A DNA stretch of 64,000 bases, taken from NCBI RefSeq assembly GCF_000003815.2, contig NC_049986.1, forward strand, positions 24,831,695 to 24,895,694. Reading direction: 5' to 3'. The stretch is from Branchiostoma floridae. Its lineage: Eukaryota; Chordata; Leptocardii; Amphioxiformes; Branchiostomatidae. The position numbers and the translations under genes were made by a program. Shown piece after piece: positions 37,331-48,000 of the stretch. The notes under the pieces are model-generated. The model saw only the letters and a list, made by a program, of their open reading frames with translations, made no database searches and was not told the origin of the DNA. Every line of letters starts with the position of its first letter. Positions within the stretch are counted from its first letter, which is position 1.

Positions 37331-39169
37331 TTGCATATGTTCCCGTGCAGTTGTCAGATTCCCCAGAGCCTTTATTGATAAACCCTGCGCCCCTGCTACT
37401 GACCTCTGACCTCTGCGGCTATAAACTCTTAAGGAACACTGGAGCCAAACAGTGAAAGTGAAGGAGTAAGGGTCGGGTCTCAAGGGTCAGGCCCCAGCGC
37501 TTCTTAAGATGTGAGAAAAGAAGACATCTCAAGGAAGTGGTGATGGGTGGTTAGAGGTGACCTTGAAGAAACTTTTTACAGTCTTCTACTGGGTGTGAAA
37601 GTGCAACATCAACTTTTGTGTTGCTCTGTTCGATTGGTCCATTGCAAGTTTGCTTGTTTTGTGTCGCTCTGTTTGATACGTCATTGCATCTAGTTTACTT
37701 TTTTATGCATGACAGGTTTGTTATACTTATCCTGGAAGTTGATTGGTCAATCAGAGGTCTGTTAACATCTATTATCATAATACCGGTACGTTTACGACGA
37801 TTTCTCTAGCCATACTGATTTGACAAATTGTCAACGCATCATTTTCTCCAGTTACATGTTGCTGTTATAGGTTACCCTTGCCACTTCTTCTGTGTAACTT
37901 TTCTGCCACTCTTGTCCTGCTAAAAGCGTAATATTGTAATTGTAACATGCCGCGGAATTACACGGAGAACGGGCGCGTGGTTGGGAGGGGGTAAAAAATA
38001 CCGGTAGGAAGAAACACGGCACAATTAACTGCCGCTATGTACATTTATACATCCTCTGATGTTCCTTCCTTTTCTGTCAGTAAATGCATAAAACATAAAC
38101 CTGCATGAGCATACAAAATGTCATGAGAAAACGGACGTATACTGTCAAGAATTTTCATTTAACTTCTGTCCGTCACAACCGCTATGACGTAACACTTCAC
38201 TGCTAGCGTAGATATAAAAATGGCGGGAAAATGGCTGCGTACGTTCAATTTTGCCCATTCAGTCATAGATCCGGGCTATTATGCAACGGTTCTTCACACT
38301 TTTACATGAGTTGTAGGTCACCAACAGAAATTCAAGATTGTTGTTGAATCATGTTCGTCTTGTGCCGTGAGCATGTGTAATTATGATCTATAAATTTGGC
38401 AATGAATGTGACAGTGTGTTCGTCCCACGACGAGCTGCCTACCCCGAAAAAGATACTGAAAACTTTTGGCCTTGTTGTCTTTGAATGCATTGTTATCGAT
38501 GCTTTGTAAATGATGTATTGGACACCTAGATGTCTGAAGTGTGCACAGCTATGAAATAACTATTGTTGCATGTGTACATGTAGATCTCTTTAAGTTCCGG
38601 TATTTTGAATCTACCGGTATAAGTCTTACTACCGGTATTATGCCAATGCATGTTATATGTGTCTTTGTAGTTGATTGGTCAATTCCAAGTTTAATCATAC
38701 TTGATAAGATAGTAGACATAATTTGAAGGATTTCAGGTTCTGTTCTATTTGATATGTGATTATTGATGTGAAAATCTCTGTAATTAACCATTTAGAGTTG
38801 ATAGTGTTTAACTTGTTCTGAGTTCTTTCAGTTTCAATTCCTTTTTACTCTTATGTTCAATAAAGCAAATAGATACTAAGTAGATAATCAAGTCCCATAT
38901 TTCAGACTGGTGGATTTTGATATTGCTCCTAACACCTGGTCCAGATGTCGAGTCTTGTTTTAGTGCATGTTTTATCAAGTAAAACATAGGCACTAAATCT
39001 GGTCCTGGAAGGTGGAAGACTTCTTATTACACTTTCCAGGGGGTCTCTACTATATCTCAGCCCAGGTGCTAGAGTACAAAATGTCATGTACATATTACTA
39101 CCTCAATGGTGTCATCTCTCATAGTCTAATACCTAACAAGAGTATCAAATCTGGGCATTTAGGACTGTA
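37331..39169. other. No gene recognised
   Basis: Several short frames are present but none has splice or domain support. ACCGGTA occurs four times between 37780 and 38640. Confidence 0.45.
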
Positions 39170-39395
39170 TATCATACAGTATCGCATGTGTGCGTATATG
39201 ACATACAAGACCACACTTGTGCATATACATTGCAGAAGATACATGCCCATCAGTATCACACGTGTTTGTATCTAATACAGTATCTCTCCCCCGTGCGTAT
39301 AGAAGCAATGTGCCCATCCGTATCACATGTGTGCATACATGTATATGACATACAAGACGACACATGTGCGTATAGAAGCTCCAAGCCCATGTGTT
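39170..39395. repeat. Minisatellite, about 55-70-bp diverged units
   Basis: TATCACATGTGTGxxTA, ATGACATACAAGACxACAC and GTGCGTATAGAAG recur three or four times. Confidence 0.65.
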
Positions 39396-40851
39396 AAAAA
39401 CTTTAATGACCACACAGTGATGCACACATTCACACCCTGTGTCCGTTCTGTGTTGACTTCACACTTGGCCTTCAACTGACCATCACAACTGCTCGGACAT
39501 TTCTGGGTCAGCTGCTGGGAGTCTTCCGAGTCATAACGTCTTGTCCTTGTCCTTCAGCACAAGGGCATTAGTGACCTCTAAGCCAAGGTGAAGAAACACC
39601 TTGATCATTAGTGGGGATACAATGTATTACTATTACGTACTGCAGACTAGAGACCCCACACACACTCACTCACACATATTACATACTGCAGACTATATGC
39701 TTGAGGCTTACACATGACTACCGCTTACACAGGGCCGGGGGCTTACACAGGGCCGTGGGCTTTACTATGCCATCTGAAATGACGAATGCAATCCTTGGCA
39801 AAACACATCCAAGCTGGTTTGACCCAATAGGATCGAACCCACAGCTCCACGGGATTCTTGTAGACTCCTGCTTTTGGAGTGTTGTCTGTTTTCTAGCAGT
39901 ACTAATCTGTTTATACACGGTTACATCTGCCGGTGTACACGTGCAGCCCCGACATAACATTGACATTCCTGAGTATGTTACATGGTGTATGTGGGGAGTA
40001 CTGTTGGGGAAATACTGGCCTGCGGGAACAATTTAAACAATACCTCAGTAAGCTGTTGGGGAAATAGTGCTTTGCTGTACGGACTTAAACACTACAGTAA
40101 CTGTTGATATGCCAACAATCTTGTGCCCTTGGGAACGACACTTTCCTCACTTCACTCAGATGGAAATGAGTATTTCAGTAAAGGAAGTCCCTCAAATAGG
40201 ACGTTAAATGAAGGTCCCACATTTGAATAGAGCCACACGTTGGTGTAAAGGCATGCTTACTATACCAGTCGTACCCCAATAAGAGTATAATCATTTATAC
40301 TGTGGGTTCATGTTATTTTTGCAAGAATGTTGTGGTGGAAGGGAAATGACAGTTGTTTAAGAATTGCTTTTTTTTCTTGTTTTTCAAGTTGCTCAGTAGC
40401 TGAAATTTTGAACCAACTATTCTCTTGTGAGATTTACATTTTGTAATGTACTTGAAGAAAAAGTCAAGATCCATAGAAATGTTTTTATTAACTTAAAGAC
40501 TCTCCATAAGTCGACAACTTCTCCTTGTACCAACATTTGCTCCACTGAAGAAAACCTGGAAAAATCCTTAAGTTAAAGTAGAAATCACAAATCTGTCTGT
40601 ATGGTGATCAAACCATGTTTTCTTTGTCACCTCGCTGTAACTGATACTTAAAATCAACAGCTTGATTGTGGACAAACAGAACAGAAAGTTCTCAGATTAC
40701 AACAGTTACTGAAAAGTTAACACCTGAAAAAATTCTTGAGAACAAGTAGAAGTTGTACAACCCTTTCAGTAAAAAAAAAAATCTAAAGGAGAAAGTTCTC
40801 AAATTACAGTTGAAAACCACCTGGAAAAGGAGCAGGCCCTGTCTCTAAGGA
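39396..40851. other. No gene recognised
   Basis: A 141-codon plus frame at 39611-40036 has no recognised domain. Two copies of GCTTACACAGGGCCGxGGGC occur at 39724-39760. Confidence 0.4.
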
Positions 40852-41715
40852 GAGGGTCTGCATGGGGCTCCTGACAACATTTGATGCAGAATTCAGAAGA
40901 AGTCCGTACGTATTACAGTAACACTAAAATTAAGGAACTTCAAGGCAATTACACAAAATTTGGTCACCTTGCTACGAAGCACATGGATAACACGGCTTTC
41001 CCTGTGAATTATAGAAAATCAAACTAGCCTTAAGGTTCCGGTTCGGAATTTCAAGTGTCCAGATATCTAAATAGTCCCTAAGAATAAGACGCAAATCAGA
41101 GGTTGTCTCCATAGTTTTAGCTCTAGATTTTTCGGCTATCGCTTTAAAAGTCTATAATCTTTTATACTTCTCCAAATGCTTGTTGTTCGTAGCGTTTTAT
41201 GGTGTCGGAGATTTGATCGTGCGGCAAACACTTCCTGGTATTAGTGCGCGCGATAGCGGTAAAGCGTTTCGTCGCCTGATTACCCAGATCATGCGTTCTA
41301 TGTGCGTTTTGGGTGTTTCAGCGCCATCGGAGCTTGCGGAAAACGTATCGGATAACTTTTTTTCCTTTTTACTCAGTATACAGAAGAAGTCTTGACCTTC
41401 ATTGCCATATGAGTCATTATCCCAGGAAAATTCATTTTTTCCGTGTAGCGGCCTGTAAACAATGGCCCCAAATTAGCAATTTTTTGATGAAAAGCATATA
41501 TTTTTGATGGTTTTTACCAAAAATAACATTTCTACAGAAAATGTCAAATGAGCCTGTCAGCGACAACACACACTTTTCTATCGGAAACATTGAATTATCC
41601 GAAAAACGGTGTTTTGAGAAGCGTTTAGTGCTTTTCTCAGAGACAGTCAAATCGGCCCCAAATCCTGAAAAAAACTCCGAACCGGAACCTTAAGGAAAAG
41701 AGCATGCAGACCCTC
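40852..41715. mobile_element. GAGGGTC-family DNA transposon, copy 2
   Basis: GAGGGTCTGCATG (40852-40864) and CATGCAGACCCTC (41703-41715) are exact inverted ends. Flanking hexamers TAAGGA and TAAGAC agree in four of six positions, consistent with a decayed 6-bp duplication. The outer sequence aligns with 3484-3660 of copy 1. A TTAA-flanked element is inserted at 41034-41689. No transposase is visible. Confidence 0.75.
41034..41689. mobile_element. TTAA-type element nested in GAGGGTC copy 2
   Basis: GGTTCCGGTTCGGA at 41034 faces TCCGAACCGGAACC ending at 41689, and TTAA lies directly outside both ends (41030-41033 and 41690-41693). Copy 1 lacks this block. TTAA duplications are made by piggyBac and Kolobok elements. 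The interior has a 71-codon frame at 41180-41395 with no recognised domain. Confidence 0.75.
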
Positions 41716-42835
41716 TAAGACGATCAGACCTTTATCACCTTGAAGTAACTGATACTCTTAGTGATAAACATTATGGGCATGGGAAGGAAACGTGGTAAAG
41801 TCTTGATGAAACTTTCTTATGGTAAAACTCTTTCTTTTGTTTCCTCTGAAAACAACTTCAAACCACAGGTCTGTTGGCTAGGTGATCAGTGCACGTTTTC
41901 TAAATCATCACCTGCAAAGTCTTGTGTTAAAAAAAAACACCATCAAAACTCTCACGTTTCTTAAGAAAACAAGTTTGAACCACAAGAAGGTGGTGTAAGG
42001 TGACCAAATTAAACTTTCTTCAAGACATTGTAACTGATACTTAAGATGTGATGACCATTCCTTGCCAAGGAGACTTCAAAGTCTTGGAATATTAAGTTAA
42101 ACTTAAAGAAATGACATCATTTCTCAGTGAAACCTTAAAGTTTACTAGTAAAATACATTGTCAAGTTAAATGTACAAAGTTGAGTCACTTTGACATTTTA
42201 CAATCATGTAGATTTTACATGTACCCTGATCTGTTCAACACCTTACTGTACTGGAAGTGATAAAACATCATAATCCAAACCTTGGAAATAGTCCATAAGG
42301 TCCCCATAATGATAACATTTATATTTCCCTCAGTACAAAAAAAAATATTTCTTCACCTATGACATCTGAAGTGGAGATTTTAACTGGCAGTGCAAGTTTA
42401 AAGTCTTGAAAAAGCTCTAGGCCACCAATTCCTTGTACTTAGTCAGTTAGTGGAAACTAAATGTTTCCAGTTCTGTGACATCTGATACCCAACTATCCAG
42501 GTAGGACAGATTCTGAGGTCTGGAGTAGTTCAGCAAATTTATGAGTCACCATCTGGAATATAAGATCCTACCGCCTGGTCGTAAATATGACATGCCACTG
42601 GGGAAACAGTTTTCCCAACTGGAAGGGAAACAGAAAGGTTTCTAGGCCACATGGAAAAATCTTGAGTACTTCATCATCATTGAATTGGAGAATCATTTTA
42701 ACCTCTATATTATTTACTGCCAAACCCCATAACCGAATTTTATACAACGTTAACTGTCAGTGGTGCCTAGCAAGTATTGGCCACCTGAACAGACTGGAGG
42801 CTCTGTTTGAGTTCACTGGGCTTTCCTGTGCCAAG
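41716..42835. other. No gene recognised
   Basis: No exon with splice and domain support. The 128-codon frame at 42587-42973 runs into the repeat array and looks incidental. Confidence 0.4.
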
Positions 42836-43680
42836 GAACGGTCCGACTGTTATCCCATCCTACTACAGTCCAACATCCAAGGCCAGGGTAGTGCAGTTGT
42901 CAAATTGTTTTTTTCCCAGCCTGTAAACAGACTCTATTCTCTAGAGTACTTAATAAAGAACTTAATGATTTAAGAAAGGTGTTCCAGAGTTGACCCGTCT
43001 TTTCTGTCCCAAGAAACACTGTTGTCCCTGAAAGTCCTACATCTAAGGCCAGGGTACCAGTTGTCAAATGTTTCATTCTCAGCCCCGTATACAGACTAGA
43101 TTCTATATTCAAGAGCACTTAATGATGAACTTAATGATTTAAGAAAGGCTTACCAGAGTTGACCCGTCTTGTCTGACCCAAGGAACACGTATTGTCCCTG
43201 AAAGTCCAGAGTACCAGTTTTCAGATCATTTTTTTGTTCCCAGCCTGTATACAGACTTGATCCTCTAGAGCACTGAAGAAGTGATGATTAAAGAAAGGAC
43301 CTGTATTTTCTGTCCCAATGAACCAAACTGTTCTCCCCATCCAACATGCAAGGCCAGAGTAACCTTACCAGTTGTCCCATGCTTTGCTCCTAGCCCTACA
43401 TACAACACTTTATGGAGTGCTTCATGAAGAACTGATGATTAAAAAAGGCTTACCAGAGTTGACCTTTCCCAAGAAACATTGTTGTCCCCTGCAACATGCA
43501 AGTACAAGTTGGCTCGTGTTTGTTGCCAGCCCTATAGAAGTAACATTTTATGCAGTCCTTCATTAAGAACCGATGATTAAAAAAGGCTTACCAGAGTTGA
43601 CCTTTCTCTCCTGCACCAAACAGCACTGTTTCCTCTGCCCTGCTTTACTGATAGTCCAAAATCCAAGTCCAGAGTACCCT
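42836..43680. repeat. Tandem array, about 140-165-bp unit
   Basis: About five units share CCAGTTGTCAAATxxTTT, CCCAGCCxTGTAxACAGACT, AGAACTTAATGATTTAAGAA and GGCTTACCAGAGTTGACCCG. In three of them the minus strand reads CTCTG|GTAAGCC, a donor-like word. Confidence 0.75.
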
Positions 43681-43804
43681 GATATGTTCCCAGTGTAATT
43701 CCCAACAGGACAGCCCCACACACTACTGTAGCCTAGCCCTCTCCACACACACTACCAGCCACACTAACCAACCCCCAGGTCCCGCCTACCCTGTACAGGA
43801 GCAA

Positions 43805-44009
43805 TACTGTAAAGCAGGAAATGTTCACCATGGTTTTATGCTGTTAATTTTTGCAATGACCCGCAAACATAAAACCACCAAACATGCTTGTTCTGTCTGC
43901 AGCTTGCCTAACTCCTTTTTTGATTGCAGACTTAAAACCACAGCGAACACTGAATTTTCTACCTTCCACAAATTTTAAAAAAACTGCAAAGATTCTCCCT
44001 TTTACAGTA
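43805..44009. mobile_element. Palindromic MITE, TACTGTAAATGC family, copy 4 (diverged)
   Basis: It begins TACTGTAAAGCAGGAAATG and ends CTCCCTTTTACAGTA, with a central AACATAAAACCACCAAACAT block. It is more diverged than the other copies. Confidence 0.55.
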
Positions 44010-44449
44010 TCTTCTGTGGTCTGTGCTGCTGCCCATTGGGTCCTGTCTCTCTGCTGTTTATGTAGAAACCCGACCCAACCTGTCTGTGTCAACAGTCCCG
44101 CCCCCCTCCCACCTTCTGTCTCATGGCTGCAGAGGTCACAAAGGTCATGTCAAGGTCAAGTTTGGTTATTTTGGGTTCCACAGTTTAGTCAGACTGAAGA
44201 AAAGTGTGTGAGATCCATGGTTGGGAATGTGTCTGTTTTAGTGTTGTTTGAGAGCCTGGTTAGAAAACTTGACCCCATAAAAGTTGTGGCACATTCCAAG
44301 TGCCAACGTCTAAAGACTGGAGATTCCATTGACTGGTTGATAATGGGGGGCTGCTTTTACTTAAAAGATACCCTTACAAATTTGAATTTTGAGGTTTGTT
44401 CAAAATACAAAAGCCTATATTTTGTAAGCTGTCTAAGCTATATGTAGGA
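44010..44449. other. No exon recognised
   Basis: A 187-codon plus frame at 43884-44447 overlaps the MITE and has no recognised domain. This is probably intron of the plus-strand gene that follows. Confidence 0.4.
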
Positions 44450-44940
44450 CGGTGTCAGAAGATAGAATGATGGTTTGAATATTTAGAATCTAAGTGCATG
44501 CGTGTCGATAAAGAAATGCAGGGTTATAGTTTTCTTAAGAAGCTAAATATGATAGTTCTGTTAGTTTGATTAAGAGGCTATCATGTTTCACTTTATGGAT
44601 ACAGAATCAGAGGGAGTGATAGTTTATGAGGAAGCTGACATGATGTTTTATTTCCGTATGTTCCATACAGAGGCAGGCAGAATGATGGTTTGATTAAGAG
44701 GTTAACATGTTTCCCTTTGTCAATACAGAATCAGAAGGAATGATGGTTTATCAAGAACCTAACGAGTAACGTGTTGTTGTTTCCATGTGTTCCATGACGG
44801 AATGACAGTTTATTAAAAAGCTAAAGTGATGATGTTTCCGTATGTTCCACAGATGCAGAGGAATGATGGTTTATTAAGAATCTAACCTGTTGTTATTTCC
44901 GTATGTTCCATACAGACGCAGACGGAATGATCCTCCACGA
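44450..44940 (+). repeat. Tandem array of acceptor-like units running into an exon
   Basis: About seven units of roughly 55-75 bp. Each has GGTTTATTAAGAAxCTAAC, then TTTCCGTATGTTCCATACAG and CAGAxGGAATGAT. The last unit provides the real acceptor at 44914-44915 and the first bases of the exon. Earlier units end at AATGATGGTTTA, and read-through from an upstream acceptor would soon meet TAA. Confidence 0.75.
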
Positions 44941-45015
44941 CGGGAACGTGAGTCCGTCGGACCTGCTCGACGACTACGGCATGCAGAACGGAATGGGGCA
45001 TCCTGGGTACGGCAG
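44916..45015 (+). CDS. Exon A of the plus-strand gene
   Basis: The acceptor TTCCATACAG ends at 44915; a second AG at 44920-44921 is also in phase and would drop two residues. The donor is GGCAG|GTCGGT at 45015/45016. It encodes 32 full codons (GMILHDGNVSPSDLLDDYGM in the middle) between split codons. Confidence 0.65.
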
Positions 45016-48000
45016 GTCGGTACCAGCGCTTTTCTCTGTTTATATCATTGGTTCAGCAGAAGACATACAATCAATGCACAAATCTTAGCAGAAATACACA
45101 TTGACCCAGGCAGCACAATGCACTGCAAAGCACACTCGTGAAAAATCACTGTAGAATCACCCACAAACTATATACATGGAGACAATTAGTGGTTTTAAAT
45201 GTTGTTTAAAGCAACCAACAAAGAACAAGTACTAATCTTCATACATCTTGATTTTAAATGGACATTTTTTGTGACTTTGATTTTCATTTTTTGCAGTCAT
45301 GTCCTGTAATCACCTGAGTGCTTCATTTGTGTAGGTTCCAGTATCTCAAGCATGTCAAGCACGCCTCCTATTGTCAAGCTATCAAACTGCACCCCCAGTA
45401 CATGAACAGTATGCACAATGCAAAATATATGTCAGTGCATGCTATGTATATTTGTACAGTACACCCCACCCTGTATTTGTGTGATGCCCCCTGTTGTCCA
45501 GCCACCAAACTGCGCTACTGTACATTGTGACATACATTACAGCCCATCTGTACATGTGTGCCCCCTATTGTCCAATGATCAAACTGCACCCTACTGTACA
45601 TACATTCCAGCCCACCTGTACATGTGTGCCCCCTATTGTCCAGTGATCAAACTGCACCCTTACAGCCCACCTGTACATGTGTGTCCCCTATTGTCCAATG
45701 ATCAAACTGCACCCTACTGTACATACATTCCAGCCCACCTGTACATGTGTGCCCCCTATTGTCCAGTGATCAAACTGCACCCTTACAGCCCACCTGTACA
45801 TGTGTGCCCCCTATTGTCCAGTGATCAAACTGCACCCTTACAGCCCACCTGTACATGTGATGCCCCCTATTGTCCAGTGATCAAACTGCACCCTTACAGC
45901 CCACCTGTACATGTGATGCCCCCCTATTGTTCAACAATCAAACTGCACCATCAACATCATACTGTGCATACATTGTAGCCCACCTGTACATGTGACATAC
46001 ATTCCAGCCCACATGTACATGTACATGACTATACATTCCAGCCCACCTGTACATGACTATACATTCCAGCCCACCTGTACATGTGACTATACATTCCAGC
46101 CCACCTGTACATGTGACTATACATTCCAGCCCAGCTGTCGCCCGTCTGTGCTTCATGATGAGTGACGGACAGGTCCTGGACGAGTTCGGACGCCCGCTCT
46201 CGCTGTCTCTCACACACACCAGGTTTAACACTCATATACCCGAGGGGTGCACAGTAGACATGGTGTAGGGTACACTCACCAAATCAGCACAACTGTTTAA
46301 CATGCTGGCCACATTGTATAGGTTAAGGAACAGATCATGAAGGTCTTACAACAGGAATCAAGCTTGTGTGTGAAGGTCATCTTTATGTGCATCAGGTCAT
46401 AGGTGAAAGGGTAAAGGTGAAGTATGCAGCTTTGGTAAGGTGAGGGACAAGATCAGACTCTGTAAGTGGTGCCCTTTGTGCTGATTGGAGAGTTGGCAGT
46501 TGTATTCATGATGCTGATTGGTCATCAGTGTATGGTGCTGGTTGGTTATGGAGCTGGTCTGTTTAAAGTGCTGATTTGCCAATCAGTAAACCTGTCCATG
46601 GTGCTGATTGGCCAGTCAGTAGATCTGTCCATGGTGCTGATTGGCCAGTCAGTAGATCTGTCCATGGTGCTGATTGGCCTGTCAGTAGATCTGTCCATGG
46701 TGCTGATTGGCCAGTCAGTAGATCTGTCCATGGTGCTGATTGGCCAGTCAGTAGATCTGTCCATGGTGCTGATTGGCCAGTCAGTAGATCTGTCCATGGT
46801 GCTGATTGGCCAGTCAGTAGATCTGTCCATGGTGCTGATTGGCCAGTCAGTAGATCTGTCCATGGTGCTGATTGGCCAATCAGTAGATCTGTCCATGGTG
46901 CTGATTGGGCAGTCAGTAGATCTGTCCATGGTGCTGATTGGCCAATCATTAGATCTGTCCATGGTGCTGATTGGGCAGTCAGTAGATCTGTCCATGGTGC
47001 TGATTGGCCAGTCAGTAGATCTGTCCAAGGTGCTGATTGGCCTGTCAGTAGATCTGTCCATGGTGCTGATTGGCCAGTCAGTAGATCTGTCCATGGTGCT
47101 GATTGGCCAGTCAGTAGATCTGTCCATGGTGCTGATTGGCCAGTCAGTAGGTCTGTCCATGGTGCTGATTGGCCAATCAGTAGATCTGTCCATGGTGCTG
47201 ATTGGCCAGTCAGTAGATCTGTCCGTGGTGCTGATTGGCCAGTCAGTAGATCTGTCCGTGGTGCTGATTGGCCAGTCAGTAGGTCTGTCCGTGGTGCTGA
47301 TTGGCCAGTCAGGAGATCTGTCCATGGTGCTGATTGGCCATTTAGTAGATCTGTCCATGGTACTGATTGGCCACTCGGTAAATTTGTCCAGAGTACTGAT
47401 TGGTCAATGGACCCTTCCAGCCGAATGGGATATCGAACAAATAGAACCCCCTATTCTATTTCGAATACTCGGTCAAAAACAGCCCTAGTGAGACAGGAAT
47501 GGGCAATGAAAAATGCTATGCCTTTTTTGTTGAAGGCTATTCCGACCGAGTACAGTTGTTTTGGGAAGGGTAGGCGCTACATAGCATTACTTTCTTCCTG
47601 GACAGGATGCGCATGTAAAGCAATGTACGTAGAAGAGACAGGACTCTGCACTGGTGGACTTTGTAGTAGTGTCTTATATTTGGCACGTGGTACAAGCTCC
47701 CTCTCTGCAAGTGACCGAGCTACTTTCTTCTTAATTTGGTTTTTCTCCTGAGCATGTATGCATATGCCATGCATGCAACAAACGCGGTAGAAAACCTGTA
47801 ATATATATACGTACCCAGCTTTACACCTACATCGACCGCATGTCAGAAACCGGGCACTCCTGCCCACCAACAAGGTAATATTATGGAGCGCCTCCCGCTT
47901 CCGCTTTGACTGAAATTATATCGCCCTTACCGCAGCTATATACGTCCCCTCCTCAAATGACTGTACCCAGTGGATATAGCCTTCCACAAAGAATTCATAG

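Noticed and set aside
46576-47751. 391-codon plus-strand frame and overlapping 340- and 270-codon frames
   Set aside because: They arise from a 33-bp repeat free of stops. Three overlapping frames on two strands cannot all be genes, one continues into a transposon, and the model of flanking exons splices the region out.
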